Assembly (NCBI GenBank): GCA_037178625.1
Contig: CM074137.1
Location: 1,178,001 to 1,242,000 of the forward strand
DNA from: Skeletonema tropicum
Lineage: Eukaryota > Bacillariophyta > Thalassiosirophyceae > Thalassiosirales > Thalassiosiraceae
Length of the DNA: 64,000 nucleotides
Direction of reading: 5' to 3'
Shown here: one piece after another, positions 9,599 to 19,599 of the stretch
Layout of the letters: each line of letters starts with the position of its first letter
Position numbering within the stretch: position 1 is the first letter of the stretch
The notes under the pieces: model-generated
What the model saw: only the letters and a program-made list of their open reading frames with translations
What the model was told of the DNA's origin: nothing
The model's database searches: none
Made by a program: the position numbers and the translations under genes

Positions 9599-10972
9599 AT
9601 GGCGGAGGTAATAAACTCAGAGCAACAGCCTATGCCCCGAAACGATCCAGAGAGCTTGGCTGCAGCAGAAAAAAAGGAGCGGGTAAAAGCAAGATGGTCA
9701 CTTTTGCGTGAGGCACTGCTCAGGGGATCACAATCGTCTGCAGCGAAAAACAAACATTCCATGAATTCATTTGCTGGATTTCAAGTGCTAGACCGCACTG
9801 TTATTCAAGATACCGACAAATACGCTGCTTTATTAGCAAAGTGTCACAATAATAGTAATGAAGGTCAGGATGGAGGAGCTTCGTCATTGTGGGACTTTGT
9901 TCAAAATTCATATACAAGCCAACAGGGAGGACAGATTCAATTTATCACACGAGAAGTAAAACAGCAACCTCAACTATCAGAGCAGTTATTCGCCACATCA
10001 CAATCCTCAATGAAAAGTCGTGTTGAAGCACTTTTATCGCACCGAAATCATGGTGTTGATAACACAGGTAATGTTCGTGTGTGGGATGCCGAAGCCACGT
10101 TGGCTGGGTTTCTTTTGTCGGTGCTTCTATCTGAAGAAACCAATGATGTGATTGATTCTGATAAGGAAACTAGCGATTTTACCAACACTATAGATCTAAG
10201 AAGCAGGATAAAGAATGCTTTATTTAGAAAAAATGAAGAAAGCATATGCGCCGATGATCAAGAGAAATGCAATATTCTAGAGTTGGGTGCAGGTCAAGCG
10301 GGACTTGCAGGATTAGCAGTGGCATCAGCTTCCAACTCACTCACCAATATGAAGTCATTAAAACTCGTGCTTACCGACGGTCATCCAAAGTGTGTAGAAA
10401 ATAATAGAGTTTGTTCAATGTTAGCTCCAAAACCAAAACGAAAAGATGTCGTCAATATAGACTCGCAATTGCTTTTATGGGATTCAAGTGCAAAAGGAGC
10501 TGACGAATGCCAACGCATCATCAGAGAATGTCGCAAGTCCTCGTTGGAACAAAGCTCGGATGAAGGATCGTTTCACATGTGTTTGGCAAGCGACTGCGTT
10601 CATTTCCAAGAGTTCCACGATGGATTATTTGCCACAATTGCACGGACGCTGACAGTTGGTGGCATAGCTCTACTATGCCAACCAAGACGAGGATCGTCGC
10701 TAGCCAATTTCATGAGAGTGTTTGATGCAGTCAACACAAGATGTACGACTAACGATGTGCCACTCTTTCAAATGAACATAATGGAAGATTTCCATCCAAA
10801 AGTTTCCAAAATGCATCGTTCTCTTCATTCTAAAGCTGCAACATCTTCATGTTATGATCCTAATTGGCATCGACCATTGTTACTGGTCTTGACAAAACTG
10901 CGTTCATTTGATGAAGATTTTGATGGAGAGATTGCCCGGGAGATTGTCAAAACGTATAATGCTGTAAAGTAG
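9599..10972 (+). CDS. CAMKMT: Calmodulin-lysine N-methyltransferase
   Basis: Single exon, 457 aa. After a ~150-residue variable N-terminus comes DNTGNVRVWDAEATLAGFL, matching the NTGNV..W..EE.LA block of CaM KMT. Then the class I SAM-binding motifs: ILELGAGQAGLAGLAVA (motif I), LVLTDGHPKCVENN (motif II), LLLWDSS, MCLASDCVHFQEFHDGL (motif IV), and GGIALLCQPRRGSSLANF, equivalent to the FAPRRGNTL.QF segment. The end (FHPKVSKMHRSLH...WHRPLLLVLTKL) matches the ...F..H..LK...HYPLLLIL tail. The enzyme trimethylates one calmodulin lysine in the cytosol or nucleus. An insert of about 40 residues precedes motif I and another separates motifs II and IV, so the protein is longer than the ~320-aa animal enzyme. 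Confidence 0.9.
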   Translation: MAEVINSEQQPMPRNDPESLAAAEKKERVKARWSLLREALLRGSQSSAAKNKHSMNSFAGFQVLDRTVIQDTDKYAALLAKCHNNSNEGQDGGASSLWDFVQNSYTSQQGGQIQFITREVKQQPQLSEQLFATSQSSMKSRVEALLSHRNHGVDNTGNVRVWDAEATLAGFLLSVLLSEETNDVIDSDKETSDFTNTIDLRSRIKNALFRKNEESICADDQEKCNILELGAGQAGLAGLAVASASNSLTNMKSLKLVLTDGHPKCVENNRVCSMLAPKPKRKDVVNIDSQLLLWDSSAKGADECQRIIRECRKSSLEQSSDEGSFHMCLASDCVHFQEFHDGLFATIARTLTVGGIALLCQPRRGSSLANFMRVFDAVNTRCTTNDVPLFQMNIMEDFHPKVSKMHRSLHSKAATSSCYDPNWHRPLLLVLTKLRSFDEDFDGEIAREIVKTYNAVK

Positions 10973-11097
10973 AGCCAGTACTACTTCTATATATTATTAT
11001 TTATCCTTTCTGAAAGTGACTTCGCTCGTACAATAATTGTAATTGATCGCTCCTTCTACTTCTGGACCATATTGTATCTACTAGTCATCACAGATAA

Positions 11098-11661
11098 TTA
11101 CCACAATCCACTATCATCAAGTGGCCAGTCAGCAAGAGCCTTGGCTCCTTTGGACTCAGCCGCCAAGAATGCCACTTCATCCCCACTCCCATTCAAGACC
11201 ACTAACGCAGGAACACCTGATCGCCTTCCCATTCCTAGCTTCATGCTCTCTGCGCCAGCCCAAATTTTGTATTTCGTTTTCATTGCATCAGCTTCCTCGC
11301 CTATCGGGACAGATAGCATATTCATGGCACTTGTACGCTTCACTACATCCGCTGCTTGCCTATCTGAAGGCACATAGATTATCTCCACGTTTTTACCTGA
11401 CGCATTGGCAGCCTCACGAAATTGCATGAGTGATGGCTCAAATGAAGTGCACATGGGACACCACCCCGCAGCAAAGTATAGGGCAACGTGCTTGCCTTTG
11501 ACTGCTTCGTTGATGTTTTCAATGGATGCACCTGTTCCATCAGATTTGTTGAGATTAGGAAGAGCCGATAAGGACGAAGACATTCTGGATGCACAGTGAG
11601 TTAATGGCGAAGAGCGGCGTGTGCTTAAGAGGAAAGCGAAGCAGGCGGTAGGAACAATCAT
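11098..11661 (-). CDS. Thioredoxin-like / nucleoredoxin-type protein
   Basis: Single exon, 187 aa, ATG at 11661. The thioredoxin-fold active site is WCPMC (about 67-71) in HVALYFAAGWCPMCTSFEP, followed by VEIIYVPSDR as in tryparedoxin and nucleoredoxin domains, where (I/V)(V/I)(Y/F)VS.D is typical. The expected cis-Pro is in SGVPALVVL. The N-terminal ~30 residues (MIVPTACFAFLLSTRRSSPLTHC...) are hydrophobic then Arg/Ser-rich and could be a targeting sequence, but its destination is not clear. Predicted disulfide reductase; partner unknown. A 3' untranslated gap of only ~125 bp separates it from the convergent CaMKMT gene. Confidence 0.8.
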   Translation of the reverse strand: MIVPTACFAFLLSTRRSSPLTHCASRMSSSLSALPNLNKSDGTGASIENINEAVKGKHVALYFAAGWCPMCTSFEPSLMQFREAANASGKNVEIIYVPSDRQAADVVKRTSAMNMLSVPIGEEADAMKTKYKIWAGAESMKLGMGRRSGVPALVVLNGSGDEVAFLAAESKGAKALADWPLDDSGLW

Positions 11662-11987
11662 AAGGCGATGGTTATCAAGGCTACTTAGAAGCGGATATGA
11701 TAAAGTGAAAAAAATGGGATTTTGGATTTTGAACGAACTCGCGACTCGCGACTCACACCTCAGATAGACGATAGACCTCAGATACTAACTCTCATTCAGC
11801 TCTCATTCGCCAGTATCGTAGAGAGTGGGTGGTAGCGGTAGCGCCTTGATTTTACGAAATGCAAGCTAACTTGATAAATGCCATAGTAACACTGATGCTG
11901 CTTTAAGTACTATACCTCACCATGCCATGCTATATGCCGCAAGACTTGATGTCCATGGAAAGCTCCGTTAGATCAATCTCCTCTCTT
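11662..11987. other. Intergenic gap, no gene seen
   Basis: 326 bp between two minus-strand genes. A short direct repeat lies at 11735-11755 (CTCGCGACTCGCGACTCAC). A second small tandem, CAGATAGACGATAGACCTCAGATAC, is at about 11761-11785. No ORF is supported. Confidence 0.55.
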
Positions 11988-13589
11988 TTAATCAAGAGGT
12001 GGTTGCATCCAAGCAGCCTCCTCCAAGTATGCTCCACTGTCGCCACAACTAGCAGTACAGGTATAAACTGCAATAGTTCCCCAATCCAGTCCATCTTTGG
12101 CTCTTTCCTCTTCAGACGCTCCAACTTTGTCGCCACCTTTTCGAGAAATGCCAAGCAACGCGTCTCTGGCACTGGCAAGTGCCGCATCATGTTGCTCTTG
12201 GAATCCTTCTGGAAGATCCATTCCGCTCTCAATCTTTGCTTTGGCTTCAAGTAATACAGCTCTTTCTGACTCAGTTAATACATGCCTTCCATTGCTAGTA
12301 GAATCATTGCTGTCGCCACTAGAATCTGGATCATTCAAAAGATAATGAATCATCTGAGGTAATATTTGAAATTCAAATGCTCTTTCAGATCCACAGTGTT
12401 GGCATTTTGGTGGAAACGATTCATCAGGACGATGATCAGATGAAACCCACAGTACACCATCTTCCTCCTCCTCTATTTCTTCATCTTTGTTGGTTGTTTG
12501 TTTCCGAGCAGACGGCCATCGTGAGTAACGTAAACATTGATCTCTCACATCGTTCTTCTCTAAACCAATGTTCATTCGAGCATAAAATGCAAGTGTTGTT
12601 GGGTCAGTCACCCCTGTAGCTGCCTCGGCTAGAGATTTGTTCCCGGTCAATTCATTGAGATCGCTTTGCTCCAAAGTGGCATCTGAATCAGTGATATCGT
12701 TGGATTGAAAAAGAGATTTTGACTTCATTGTATCTGTATCGTTGCCTTTTCCAGAGTTGTTTTCTGCTTCATTACGCACTTGATCTGGTTCTTCCTCCAC
12801 TACGAGTTCACTCTCGTAACAAACTGACGGTAGATACGTTTGTGGCATCGTCTCGTTTGGATTAGTCTTTTGATGTTGCTTTGATGCACGCAAGCATTCC
12901 TTTTGATGATGCGGTCCACAAAACCACTTCCCCTGCTTTGGGCATTTACCCTTGCTCTTTTGCCCACATACTGCACATAGGTTCAAATGATCATTTTTGT
13001 TGTTTTTGCTCCAATAAGCACTAGTATGTTTGTCCCACTCATTATCAGCTTCCCCATCTCCATTGAGTGGATAGAAATCATTTTTCTTCGGAAGTTGACA
13101 TCGCAGCACTCGAACACACTCAGATAGATGTGCGGCTAGAGTCTCTTTTGCTTCATTTCCATCTTCATGTTCTTGATGTTGAAATAATTCAGAAGAGTCG
13201 GTACAACACTTTGGGCATGCAAAAACATATAACGACCGATGGAATGCCGCTGGATTATTTGTTACGTCATCCGCCGGACAATAAAGTTGTGCAATGAATC
13301 TAAGTGGAGTTCCTCTATCTTTCGTTTCGATGTTTTTGCTGCAAGGTCCACGGCAGCACAAAGGACCATCAGGTAAATCTCGTGGATTCAGCCAAGATGG
13401 TAGACCACCAATTTTACCACCATCCCAATCACACCAGTTTGGTGATGCGTGACCTAGTATGTTGATGTGTTCCTGCCCATCAAATGAAGATGTGTCGGTT
13501 GCATCGACGTCATCGTCACCTCTTTGTAGAGGTAAAGAGAAGCCCAACTGGACTCGCGACGGAAGATCGTTGCTGTTGCATGACGACAT
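11988..13589 (-). CDS. PDCD2: PDCD2 / Tsr4-family ribosome-assembly protein
   Basis: Single exon, 533 aa, ATG at 13589. The N-terminal PDCD2 signature WDGGKIGGLPSWLNP is at about 55-69. It is followed by a Cys-rich segment (LCCRGPCSKN, LYCPADD, YVFACPKC), and a MYND zinc finger CAVCGQKSKGKCPKQGKWFCGPHHQKEC at about 205-232. The PDCD2_C domain runs from YSRWPSA (about 355) with CQHCGSERAFEFQILPQMIHYL and ends at DWGTIAVYTCTASCG. In yeast and animals this family is a co-translational chaperone of ribosomal protein uS5 (Rps2) for 40S assembly. Acidic low-complexity inserts (EEIEEEEDG) and a long linker enlarge it relative to the ~350-aa animal protein. Confidence 0.93.
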   Translation of the reverse strand: MSSCNSNDLPSRVQLGFSLPLQRGDDDVDATDTSSFDGQEHINILGHASPNWCDWDGGKIGGLPSWLNPRDLPDGPLCCRGPCSKNIETKDRGTPLRFIAQLYCPADDVTNNPAAFHRSLYVFACPKCCTDSSELFQHQEHEDGNEAKETLAAHLSECVRVLRCQLPKKNDFYPLNGDGEADNEWDKHTSAYWSKNNKNDHLNLCAVCGQKSKGKCPKQGKWFCGPHHQKECLRASKQHQKTNPNETMPQTYLPSVCYESELVVEEEPDQVRNEAENNSGKGNDTDTMKSKSLFQSNDITDSDATLEQSDLNELTGNKSLAEAATGVTDPTTLAFYARMNIGLEKNDVRDQCLRYSRWPSARKQTTNKDEEIEEEEDGVLWVSSDHRPDESFPPKCQHCGSERAFEFQILPQMIHYLLNDPDSSGDSNDSTSNGRHVLTESERAVLLEAKAKIESGMDLPEGFQEQHDAALASARDALLGISRKGGDKVGASEEERAKDGLDWGTIAVYTCTASCGDSGAYLEEAAWMQPPLD

Positions 13590-13810
13590 GGTAGCACTTG
13601 AAGGATTGTGCCCGTACTTATGGTATGGAAGGGCAGCTTATTCTTATGTTATGGGAGATGTGCTTCCTACCTGGCTGGCTTCTGCTGACATGAATTAGCG
13701 TCAGACTGACAAAAAAAATGAAGGGCGGAGAGAGGGCGAGAAAAAGCCGGCCGAGGGAAGAGAGAAGGCCTATACAGAAGGACCGACATAGCAATGTCGA
13801 AACTAAGTCG

Positions 13811-14066
13811 CGCTACGACAACTTGAAAAGAGTATAGACTTGAAGTTTCATGGTAGTAAATGCGGTCTCTGACAATGACCGGTACCCAATGACCCTCAAA
13901 GATACCTGCGTCAAGATTAGATATCTTTATGTACTGGTCGCTACGACAACTTCTATGCTCATAGACTTAGTTTGATGGTAGTAAATACGACTCCGACAAT
14001 GACCCTCTCTCCTGGTACTCCTTCTCTCACTCAAAGATATCAGCAGAAGTCGGAAGTCTCAAAGCT
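13811..14066. repeat. Promoter-proximal tandem duplication, ~128-bp unit
   Basis: Two diverged units start CGCTACGACAACTT at 13811 and 13939. Both share TAGACTT, ATGGTAGTAAAT, GACAATGACC and CACTCAAAGATA or CCTCAAAGATA. They lie directly upstream of paralog 1. Parts (GAACTCCGACAATGAC) recur upstream of paralog 2 near 30278. Confidence 0.75.
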
Positions 14067-14153
14067 ATGGAAGTACTCATGTTCATAGATAGACAGATTA
14101 TTTTAGTTCATACTTTCCGTCGCATAAGTAAAAAGCAGGTCTCCAGTGCCAAC

Positions 14154-16104
14154 ATGGACTCAATTGCGACGAACCTTCAGGCTAAAAAGAGGAGGACCCT
14201 CTCGCTCCTCCTAGCCATTGCCGTATCAGCGTTGATCGCAGGAGATCAACTCATATCGCCTGTGATTTCCAAAAACCTGAGAAGGAGCTCTCCTTACGCC
14301 ACAGTTGAATTTGTTCATCAAACTCAGACTGAGGGAGCTGAAATTCATCTTCCTGCCACACTTGACCTACAAAGTCAGCGTACGCTCTCATTAAATCTTG
14401 GTGGAGGAAATTGCAAGTGGCAGCCGCCAGTCTACCAAGTGCCTGATGATATCGACTTCTACAAGACAGTTATTGCTGGTTTCCCTTCGGGAGATAAGCG
14501 CATGATCTTCGTTCAGATGGAGGCTCTTACTGGTTGGCCGGCCAAGGATGAGTGGGACTTTGAGTACATCGGAATGAGTAATCATCCCTTCATCAAGGCC
14601 AACTACCCTCATCATGAGGGCATCTGGGGATGGGGAGATGTTGCAGACCAAGTAGTTATGATGGTCAGAAACATTAGACGTAGTATGGTGAGTATTATAA
14701 TATGTTTTGTGTGCCGTGTGTGTTGCCCTACTCTTTTCCGCATAAAATACTGACCATATGTTGTGTTTCGTCTACCTCTGATCATGATTATTATATATAC
14801 AATTTTGACATAGGTTGAGTATCATGACATCCTCGTAAGTGCCTCTGCCTGTTTGATGTTTGATATGACATATGACTCAAACTGATCTCTAAAGTCTTCA
14901 CGCATGCTAATCTTTTAATGCTTTGCTTCTTGTATCTTCGCAATGAACACACAGTGGGACATTGGATACGCAAAAACTTGGGAGGATGCCTCACTCTTTC
15001 TCGACCAGTTGTATTCAGAGCGCCCGCCCCTAGAAGATTTCTTGACGTGGAGAGATGAGAGAGTCATGGAAGAAGTGCACTGGTATGGCGTAAGTGTGAT
15101 GTCTAGTCTCTATATAAAACATTTACCCTGCCACAATGCTCGGTCTCGTAGGCATTCAACGTCAATCCTTTGAAACTAACTAATGTACTTATCTTCTCTT
15201 TGACTTTGAAGTGGTTCATTGATTACTACATGGAGGGCGGTCTCTTGAGAGACATGTTCACGCACAAGACGACGACAAAAGAACATTGGGATATGCTCAT
15301 GGTGCCCACGGCATACACCCGCGAAGAGCTTGAGTATGATCTTGTTGTTGGCGCAGATACTGTGGTTGAGGATGCCTATGATCCTAACTGTGCCAAGATC
15401 ACTGAAGGGTGCGAGCCGGTGGCAGTTATTTCGGCTGAAAACTTGAGAGACTATAGCAGAGGACCTGCAGAAACAGCTCTGATTGCGAACGTGTTGAAGA
15501 GAGACTCAAGGATTGGAGATTATGTAATTGAGCCGCAGACTTGGCATTGCAGTAAGTTTCCTTCCTGTTCTTGACCTTGACTTATCTACATGTTATGTAG
15601 AGTGTTTCTTCATTTCTAACTCAGTCGCACTTGCATTTCATTTATATCGCAGTCTGGTCAGAACTCATTGAAAGAGGAAAGGGTCTCAAGACGGTTTACG
15701 ATCGTCCTGGATTAACTGAAAGTGACTACAACTTCTCGGCCGAGATGTTGTCTGAGATGATCGAGGAACTCGATCGGCTGATATCGAAGTATGGTTCGTC
15801 GCCGTGGAACACGAAGACTACGGCTAACAAGTTAGTTTCCTTGCTCTCTGAGCATCGTGTACTGATTCAAGAAGAACTCGACGACGTTTTGGCTGGGAGA
15901 CGTTTACTGTCGGAGAAAGACTTCCTTGGTCCTGAGGAAAGAGAGAAACGGAAGCTGACTGCTGGTGAGGCAAGTAAGGAAGGTCAGAAAGATTATTCGC
16001 TATACTTTTTTGACATGGATCGAAAGCTACTGGAAATTAGACGAACAGAGATGATGAAAAGCATGTACCAGAAGAGAAAGGAAGCTCAGGAGGCAGCAAA
16101 GTAA
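14154..16104 (+). CDS. Tandem paralog 1: type II membrane protein, weakly sulfotransferase-like
   Basis: CDS join(14154..14687, 14814..14834, 14955..15089, 15212..15551, 15653..16104), 493 aa. The ATG is the one conserved in all three paralogs (MDSI); the frame extends upstream to 14067 only in this copy. Exon 2 is a 21-nt micro-exon (VEYHDIL). KKRRTLSLLLAIAVSALIAG (about 11-30) predicts a signal anchor, so the bulk faces the secretory lumen. The region AGFPSGDKRMIFVQMEALTG (about 107-126) and VVMMVRNIRRSM+VEYHDIL resemble the 5'-phosphosulfate loop and 3'-phosphate-binding R..S segment of PAPS sulfotransferases. The match is weak and lacks a canonical PKSGTT loop. The C-terminus is charged and helical. 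The gene structure is certain; the function is an inference. Confidence 0.85.
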
Positions 16105-16542
16105 CCTGGTCATACTATGCACGTATAACTAGGCGAAGTAATAGTTAGGAACTGTATTATTTTATCATTTTGGAGGCTCATTTTATCATACTACTCTAGC
16201 TTCAATGGAGGTTTGGGTTTGGGCCTTCTTGCCTTCATTGTATTTGTTTCATATATTGGTGCCCCGGAATGAAGCTTCCATCACAATTTGAACTCCTCTC
16301 ACTCTCAGCTTTCCGTAGCTACTAGCCTCGCTGACGCTCGTCTAGCCGCTGCGCGGGTTTTCTAAATAAAGTTTTGTACGTCTTTCTCCTCTATTTTGGT
16401 GCTTTAACCCGCGCAGCGGGCTTTTTCGAAACGCCCCGGGCGAGCTTGTGGACACCTCCATCAGCAAAAATTAGTCAAGCCAATCAAAGAAAGAGTCGAT
16501 CGAAAATGCCCGTGAAGGCCAAAGGACACGCCAAAGGGCCCG
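16105..16542. other. 3' flank of paralog 1 with a shared terminus-like sequence
   Basis: Starts with the paralog 3' UTR (GTTAGGAACTGTATTATTTT, also after paralog 2). At 16285-16320 is AATTTGAACTCCTCTCACTC and following bases, closely repeated at 18065-18100. An ORF from 16374 has no support. Confidence 0.55.
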
Positions 16543-16621
16543 GACAGAACGACAGAACGACAGAACGACAGAACGACAGAACGACAGAACGACAGAACGA
16601 CCGACCGACAGAACGACAGAA
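16543..16621 (+). repeat. GACAGAAC octamer minisatellite, left part
   Basis: Nine to ten units of the 8-mer GACAGAAC with one GACCGACC interruption near 16600. The array is interrupted exactly at 16621/16622 by an element with terminal inverted repeats and resumes at 17722. Confidence 0.95.
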
Positions 16622-17721
16622 CAGGAGGGGTGGCCTCGTACGTAGAACCATACTAATTCCGCTAAGTAACCAAGTTGTCAGCCACGAGACATCGGACAGT
16701 TACTCCTGTAACCATTTTTGCTAATAGTGTGGCAGCCACGAGACATCTGAGAGTTACACATGTAACGATTTGGCTGACAAGTTTCCCGAGCCACCACCAC
16801 CGACCATCAAATAAAAATAATAGTGTCCATGAGAGAGAGATTCACCATGGAACATTAAATAGACAACATAGATCATCAACAATATGTCGTCAAACAAAAT
16901 GAAGTATGATGAATGGGCTGACAAGCAGCGTAAAGAGAGAGGGGACACAGTAGAAGTAGGCTCGAAACGATTGAGGAAGGTAAATCCAAAATATGTCGAC
17001 AACCAAAAAAGTCACAGCAACACCTCCATTGCCCAAAACAACATCAATAATGAAATTGAGTCGAATGCTGTTTCGTCCAAAGAGGTACAGGCGGAGCGAC
17101 ATGGGGAGAATGGGTCGTCCCCTGCAACGCAGCGTCTTGTCAAAACATCTACTATGAATAATATTAATGACACAACTTCCGTAAGATGGTGAAGTAGTTG
17201 CTGAGGATATTCTCATCGAGAGGGATGTTGTTATTATTGCAAACGTGAAGATTGGAAATGGAGCAAACGCTACTACGGTGCAACGACCATTTCGTGTCAT
17301 GGTGATTCATGATAAACATTACAACAAGTGGATGATAAGTCAATCGTCTAGTAAGAAGTGGGGGAAAGAAGCAAAGCCATACAAGGTAGACATTCGAATG
17401 CTCCGGAAGAATGAAGTTGGTGAGTATGAAGATGTCGAATTATATGATGCAGATTACAACAAGGAAGAGGTTGCAAAGCGTATTGGAGAGAATTTGATTC
17501 TCGATGTAGTTGGAAAGTTGCATGTAATTGGTTGAGTTCATTAATAATGGGGTTATTTCATGTTAGACTTTTCGTAGAGGTTCAGCCTCCCTACCCATGT
17601 AACCCGATGTTACAGATCCTAGTACAAGTTTACGTAGGAATTAAATTCCTACGTCATCAGCGAGGAAGCCAGCAGTTACACATGTAACGATTTCGCGGAC
17701 AGGTTGAGGCCACCCCTCCTG
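16622..17721. mobile_element. 1.1-kb TIR element inserted in the octamer array
   Basis: Perfect 16-bp terminal inverted repeats CAGGAGGGGTGGCCTC at 16622-16637 and 17706-17721. Both flanks show ACAGAA (16616-16621 and 17722-17727). Deleting the element plus one ACAGAA restores an unbroken period-8 array, so target duplication length is 6 (or 14) bp. Subterminal repeats include GCCACGAGACATC at 16681 and 16735, and AGTTACACATGTAACGATTT near 16752 and 17672. It carries two short ORFs but no recognisable transposase, so it may be non-autonomous. The family is unassigned. Confidence 0.85.
16884..17535 (+). CDS. Unrecognised ORF pair inside the TIR element
   Basis: The first frame (16884..17192, 102 aa, ATG) begins MSSNKMKYDEWADKQRKERG and is basic and Asn/Ser-rich. 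The second frame is open from 17185 (DGEVVAEDILIERDVVIIAN...) to 17535 and looks globular: FRVMVIHDKHYNKWMISQSS, YKVDIRMLRKNEVGEYEDVE, KRIGENLILDVVGKLHVIG. The two overlap by a few bases near TCCGTAAGATGG. This means a one-step frameshift or an unrecognised short intron joins them into one ~215-residue protein. No family is recognised. Position between the TIRs implies an element-encoded accessory protein or a captured host fragment. Confidence 0.4.
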
Positions 17722-17750
17722 ACAGAACGACAGAACGACAGAACGAACGA
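17722..17750 (+). repeat. GACAGAAC octamer minisatellite, right part
   Basis: About three and a half further octamer units, beginning ACAGAAC immediately after the right TIR and ending GAACGAACGAC. Confidence 0.9.
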
Positions 17751-17778
17751 CTTAGCTCCTCTCATTATTTAGATGTTG

Positions 17779-18243
17779 GGCTAAGTGTATGGTCAGGCTA
17801 GCCAATATTGGCTAAATTATCTGTTCTCAGCCGCCACTGGGGCTAACCTACCTTTTTATAGGCTTAAAATGCTCCTCTCGATGAGCTGGTTCCAAATTAA
17901 TGAGTTGCTTCCAAAAATAAAAAAATATTTTGTTAGCCCCATTCCCTAGGTTGACTTGGAGGTTAACCCCAAAAAAGATCCCTTTTCTCAATTTACCCTG
18001 GTCTTCAGCTCCACATCACACATTCATTTGACCACGATTCAAAACCTTGCCAAGCAAGCCACGGATTTGAACTCCTCTTACTCTCAGCTTTCCGACGCTA
18101 TGTTGACCATTTCTTGAAGCCAAATACTCACTGAGAACAGATTTGCTGGCTAGGGTGACCATACACTTAGCCGTTGAACATTTCTTGAGGTCAAATACTC
18201 GCTGAGAACTAACATGCTGGGGAGGATGACCATACACTTAGCC
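17779..18243. repeat. Foldback-like repeat with 71-bp tandem duplication of one end
   Basis: GGCTAAGTGTATGGTCAGGC (17779 onwards) is the near-perfect inverse of GGTGACCATACACTTAGCC ending at 18172. The right end is duplicated as two 71-bp units, 18102-18172 and 18173-18243, each starting GTTGA.CATTTCTTGA and ending GACCATACACTTAGCC. This looks like a short non-autonomous element with a duplicated terminus. Confidence 0.75.
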
Positions 18244-18669
18244 ATCCATCGGATCCCAATGCCCAAAACAGCTTTTTATATACCATTGCTAGAGGGTGGT
18301 GTCTTTATATTGTTGTTCTATCAGAATAGGAGGAGATACGCAATCCTCCCCTCTCCTCAGCGCGGATGAGAACTCAACGCATGCTGACAGATCCGTTACT
18401 TTGGGATTGTTACGGATAATTCAACCTCAATCTACCATATGACATCCTTCTATAGGGTATATGAAGTGATTTGAAGCAGCATTTCACGGTGTGTAGTCTA
18501 TTATGTAAGAGACAAAGCCCCATAGAACACAAAAATTCGATCGTTTTGGAGACCAAAATTTGACAAGAAGTATTCTACTGCTCGAGCAATATGTAATTCC
18601 AACGTTGGATGTGTAACTGTCCAATACCAAAAAATACCAAAAAAGTGATTTTCTTGTAATTGTATCGGA

Positions 18670-18842
18670 TCAATTTATTTCTTTTACATGTTTGGGTCGA
18701 TTTTTTACATCTCGATTTACTACATAGTACGACCGCTAGTAAAAGCAAAAATCGTATGTAAAAAATCTTTTAAATATCTAGCGCTTGCACTAGTAAATCG
18801 AGATGTAAAACATCTACCCAAACAAGTAAAAAAATTTAATTG
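18670..18842. mobile_element. MITE-like hairpin element, ~40-48 bp inverted arms
   Basis: The left arm at 18684-18722 (TTACATGTTTGGG...CATCTCGATTTACTA) is the imperfect reverse complement of the right arm at 18791-18829 (TAGTAAATCGAGATG...CCCAAACAAGTAA). Looser pairing extends outward to about 18670 and 18842. The ~68-bp spacer is AT-rich. There is no ORF. Confidence 0.8.
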
Positions 18843-19035
18843 ATAATTGATCCCTTATGTGTAAATATGTACTCGATACTCCTAAAAATCTCTTCTAAAA
18901 TACCCTTAGCTATGCATATGATCACTTGGTCGATGCTTTTTGCTTTTTGGCACCATATCGTAAACATCTCAGAATTTTTGAAATGCCCCACTAATGGTAG
19001 GGTGAACAAGAAAGGCGAGGTATGTAACAGAAATT

Positions 19036-19058
19036 TTAAAGTACGTCTGGTGGGCCCT
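19036..19058 (+). repeat. Dispersed 23-bp motif, copy 2
   Basis: Identical to copy 1 over 23 bases (AAAGTACGTCTGGTGGGCCC with TT before and T after). It sits inside a short unsupported ORF (18840..19112). Confidence 0.85.
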
Positions 19059-19301
19059 CAAAGGCGAGGAAGAAGTATGAAGACGGCATTTCTGTTGTGT
19101 TTGAATAAATAATAAGTGTTTCTAAACTCATTCAACAACTTGGAAGATTATAAACGTTTGGGTTTGGGCTACGCGTTCTCTCATTTGAATCCATGATTAT
19201 GTATTCACCATCACGTCCCAAGTTGAGTATAAGATTATCTTACAATAATTATTATTACTTCTATCATGATGGAATCCGTAAGCCTGTTTCTTTAGTGCCC
19301 T

Positions 19302-19490
19302 GTGCTACTGAATCGGTACCCCAATATCTTGGGAAATTGTACCTACCAACATGACACTTGCGGAGGCGTTCCAAACTCACTGAATGGAAAGTTACTGGTC
19401 TTTGAACCATAGAATCGGCCTTTTATTGACATTGTTACGCTGTGGAAGACAAAAACCGGATGGAACCGGGCCTTGGGCATCTTCTGGTTA
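19302..19490 (+). repeat. Dispersed ~190-bp repeat, copy A
   Basis: Starts GTGCTACTGAAT and ends GGGCATCTTCTGGTTA. About 70-80% similar by eye to 28758-28951. Shared blocks include CAATATCTTGG, GAGGCGTTC.AAACT.ACT.AATGGAA, GGTCTTTGAACCA and TTATTGACAT.GTTACG. The inverted end of the same repeat (TTAACAAGAAGATGCCC) lies at 22160-22176, which ties it to the inverted repeat below. Confidence 0.8.
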
Positions 19491-19599
19491 TGTTTTACAA
19501 TAGTGTACTACATATTCCTAATGTACAATCGCTGTTTTGGCCGTAAGAAGAGGTCCGATTACTATTGTAGCCTAAAATTCGAAATATGATGCTCCCACA

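Noticed and set aside
9346..9762. 138-codon minus-strand ORF overlapping the CaMKMT start
   Set aside because: Antisense to a well-supported gene and its shared promoter; no recognisable domain.
16543..17750. Regular octamer repeats as a CRISPR-like array
   Set aside because: Repeats are contiguous with no spacers and the host is a eukaryote; this is a minisatellite.
18840..19112. 90-codon ORF containing the dispersed 23-bp motif
   Set aside because: No family motif, starts in AT-rich repeat sequence and ends in a dispersed repeat; treated as chance.
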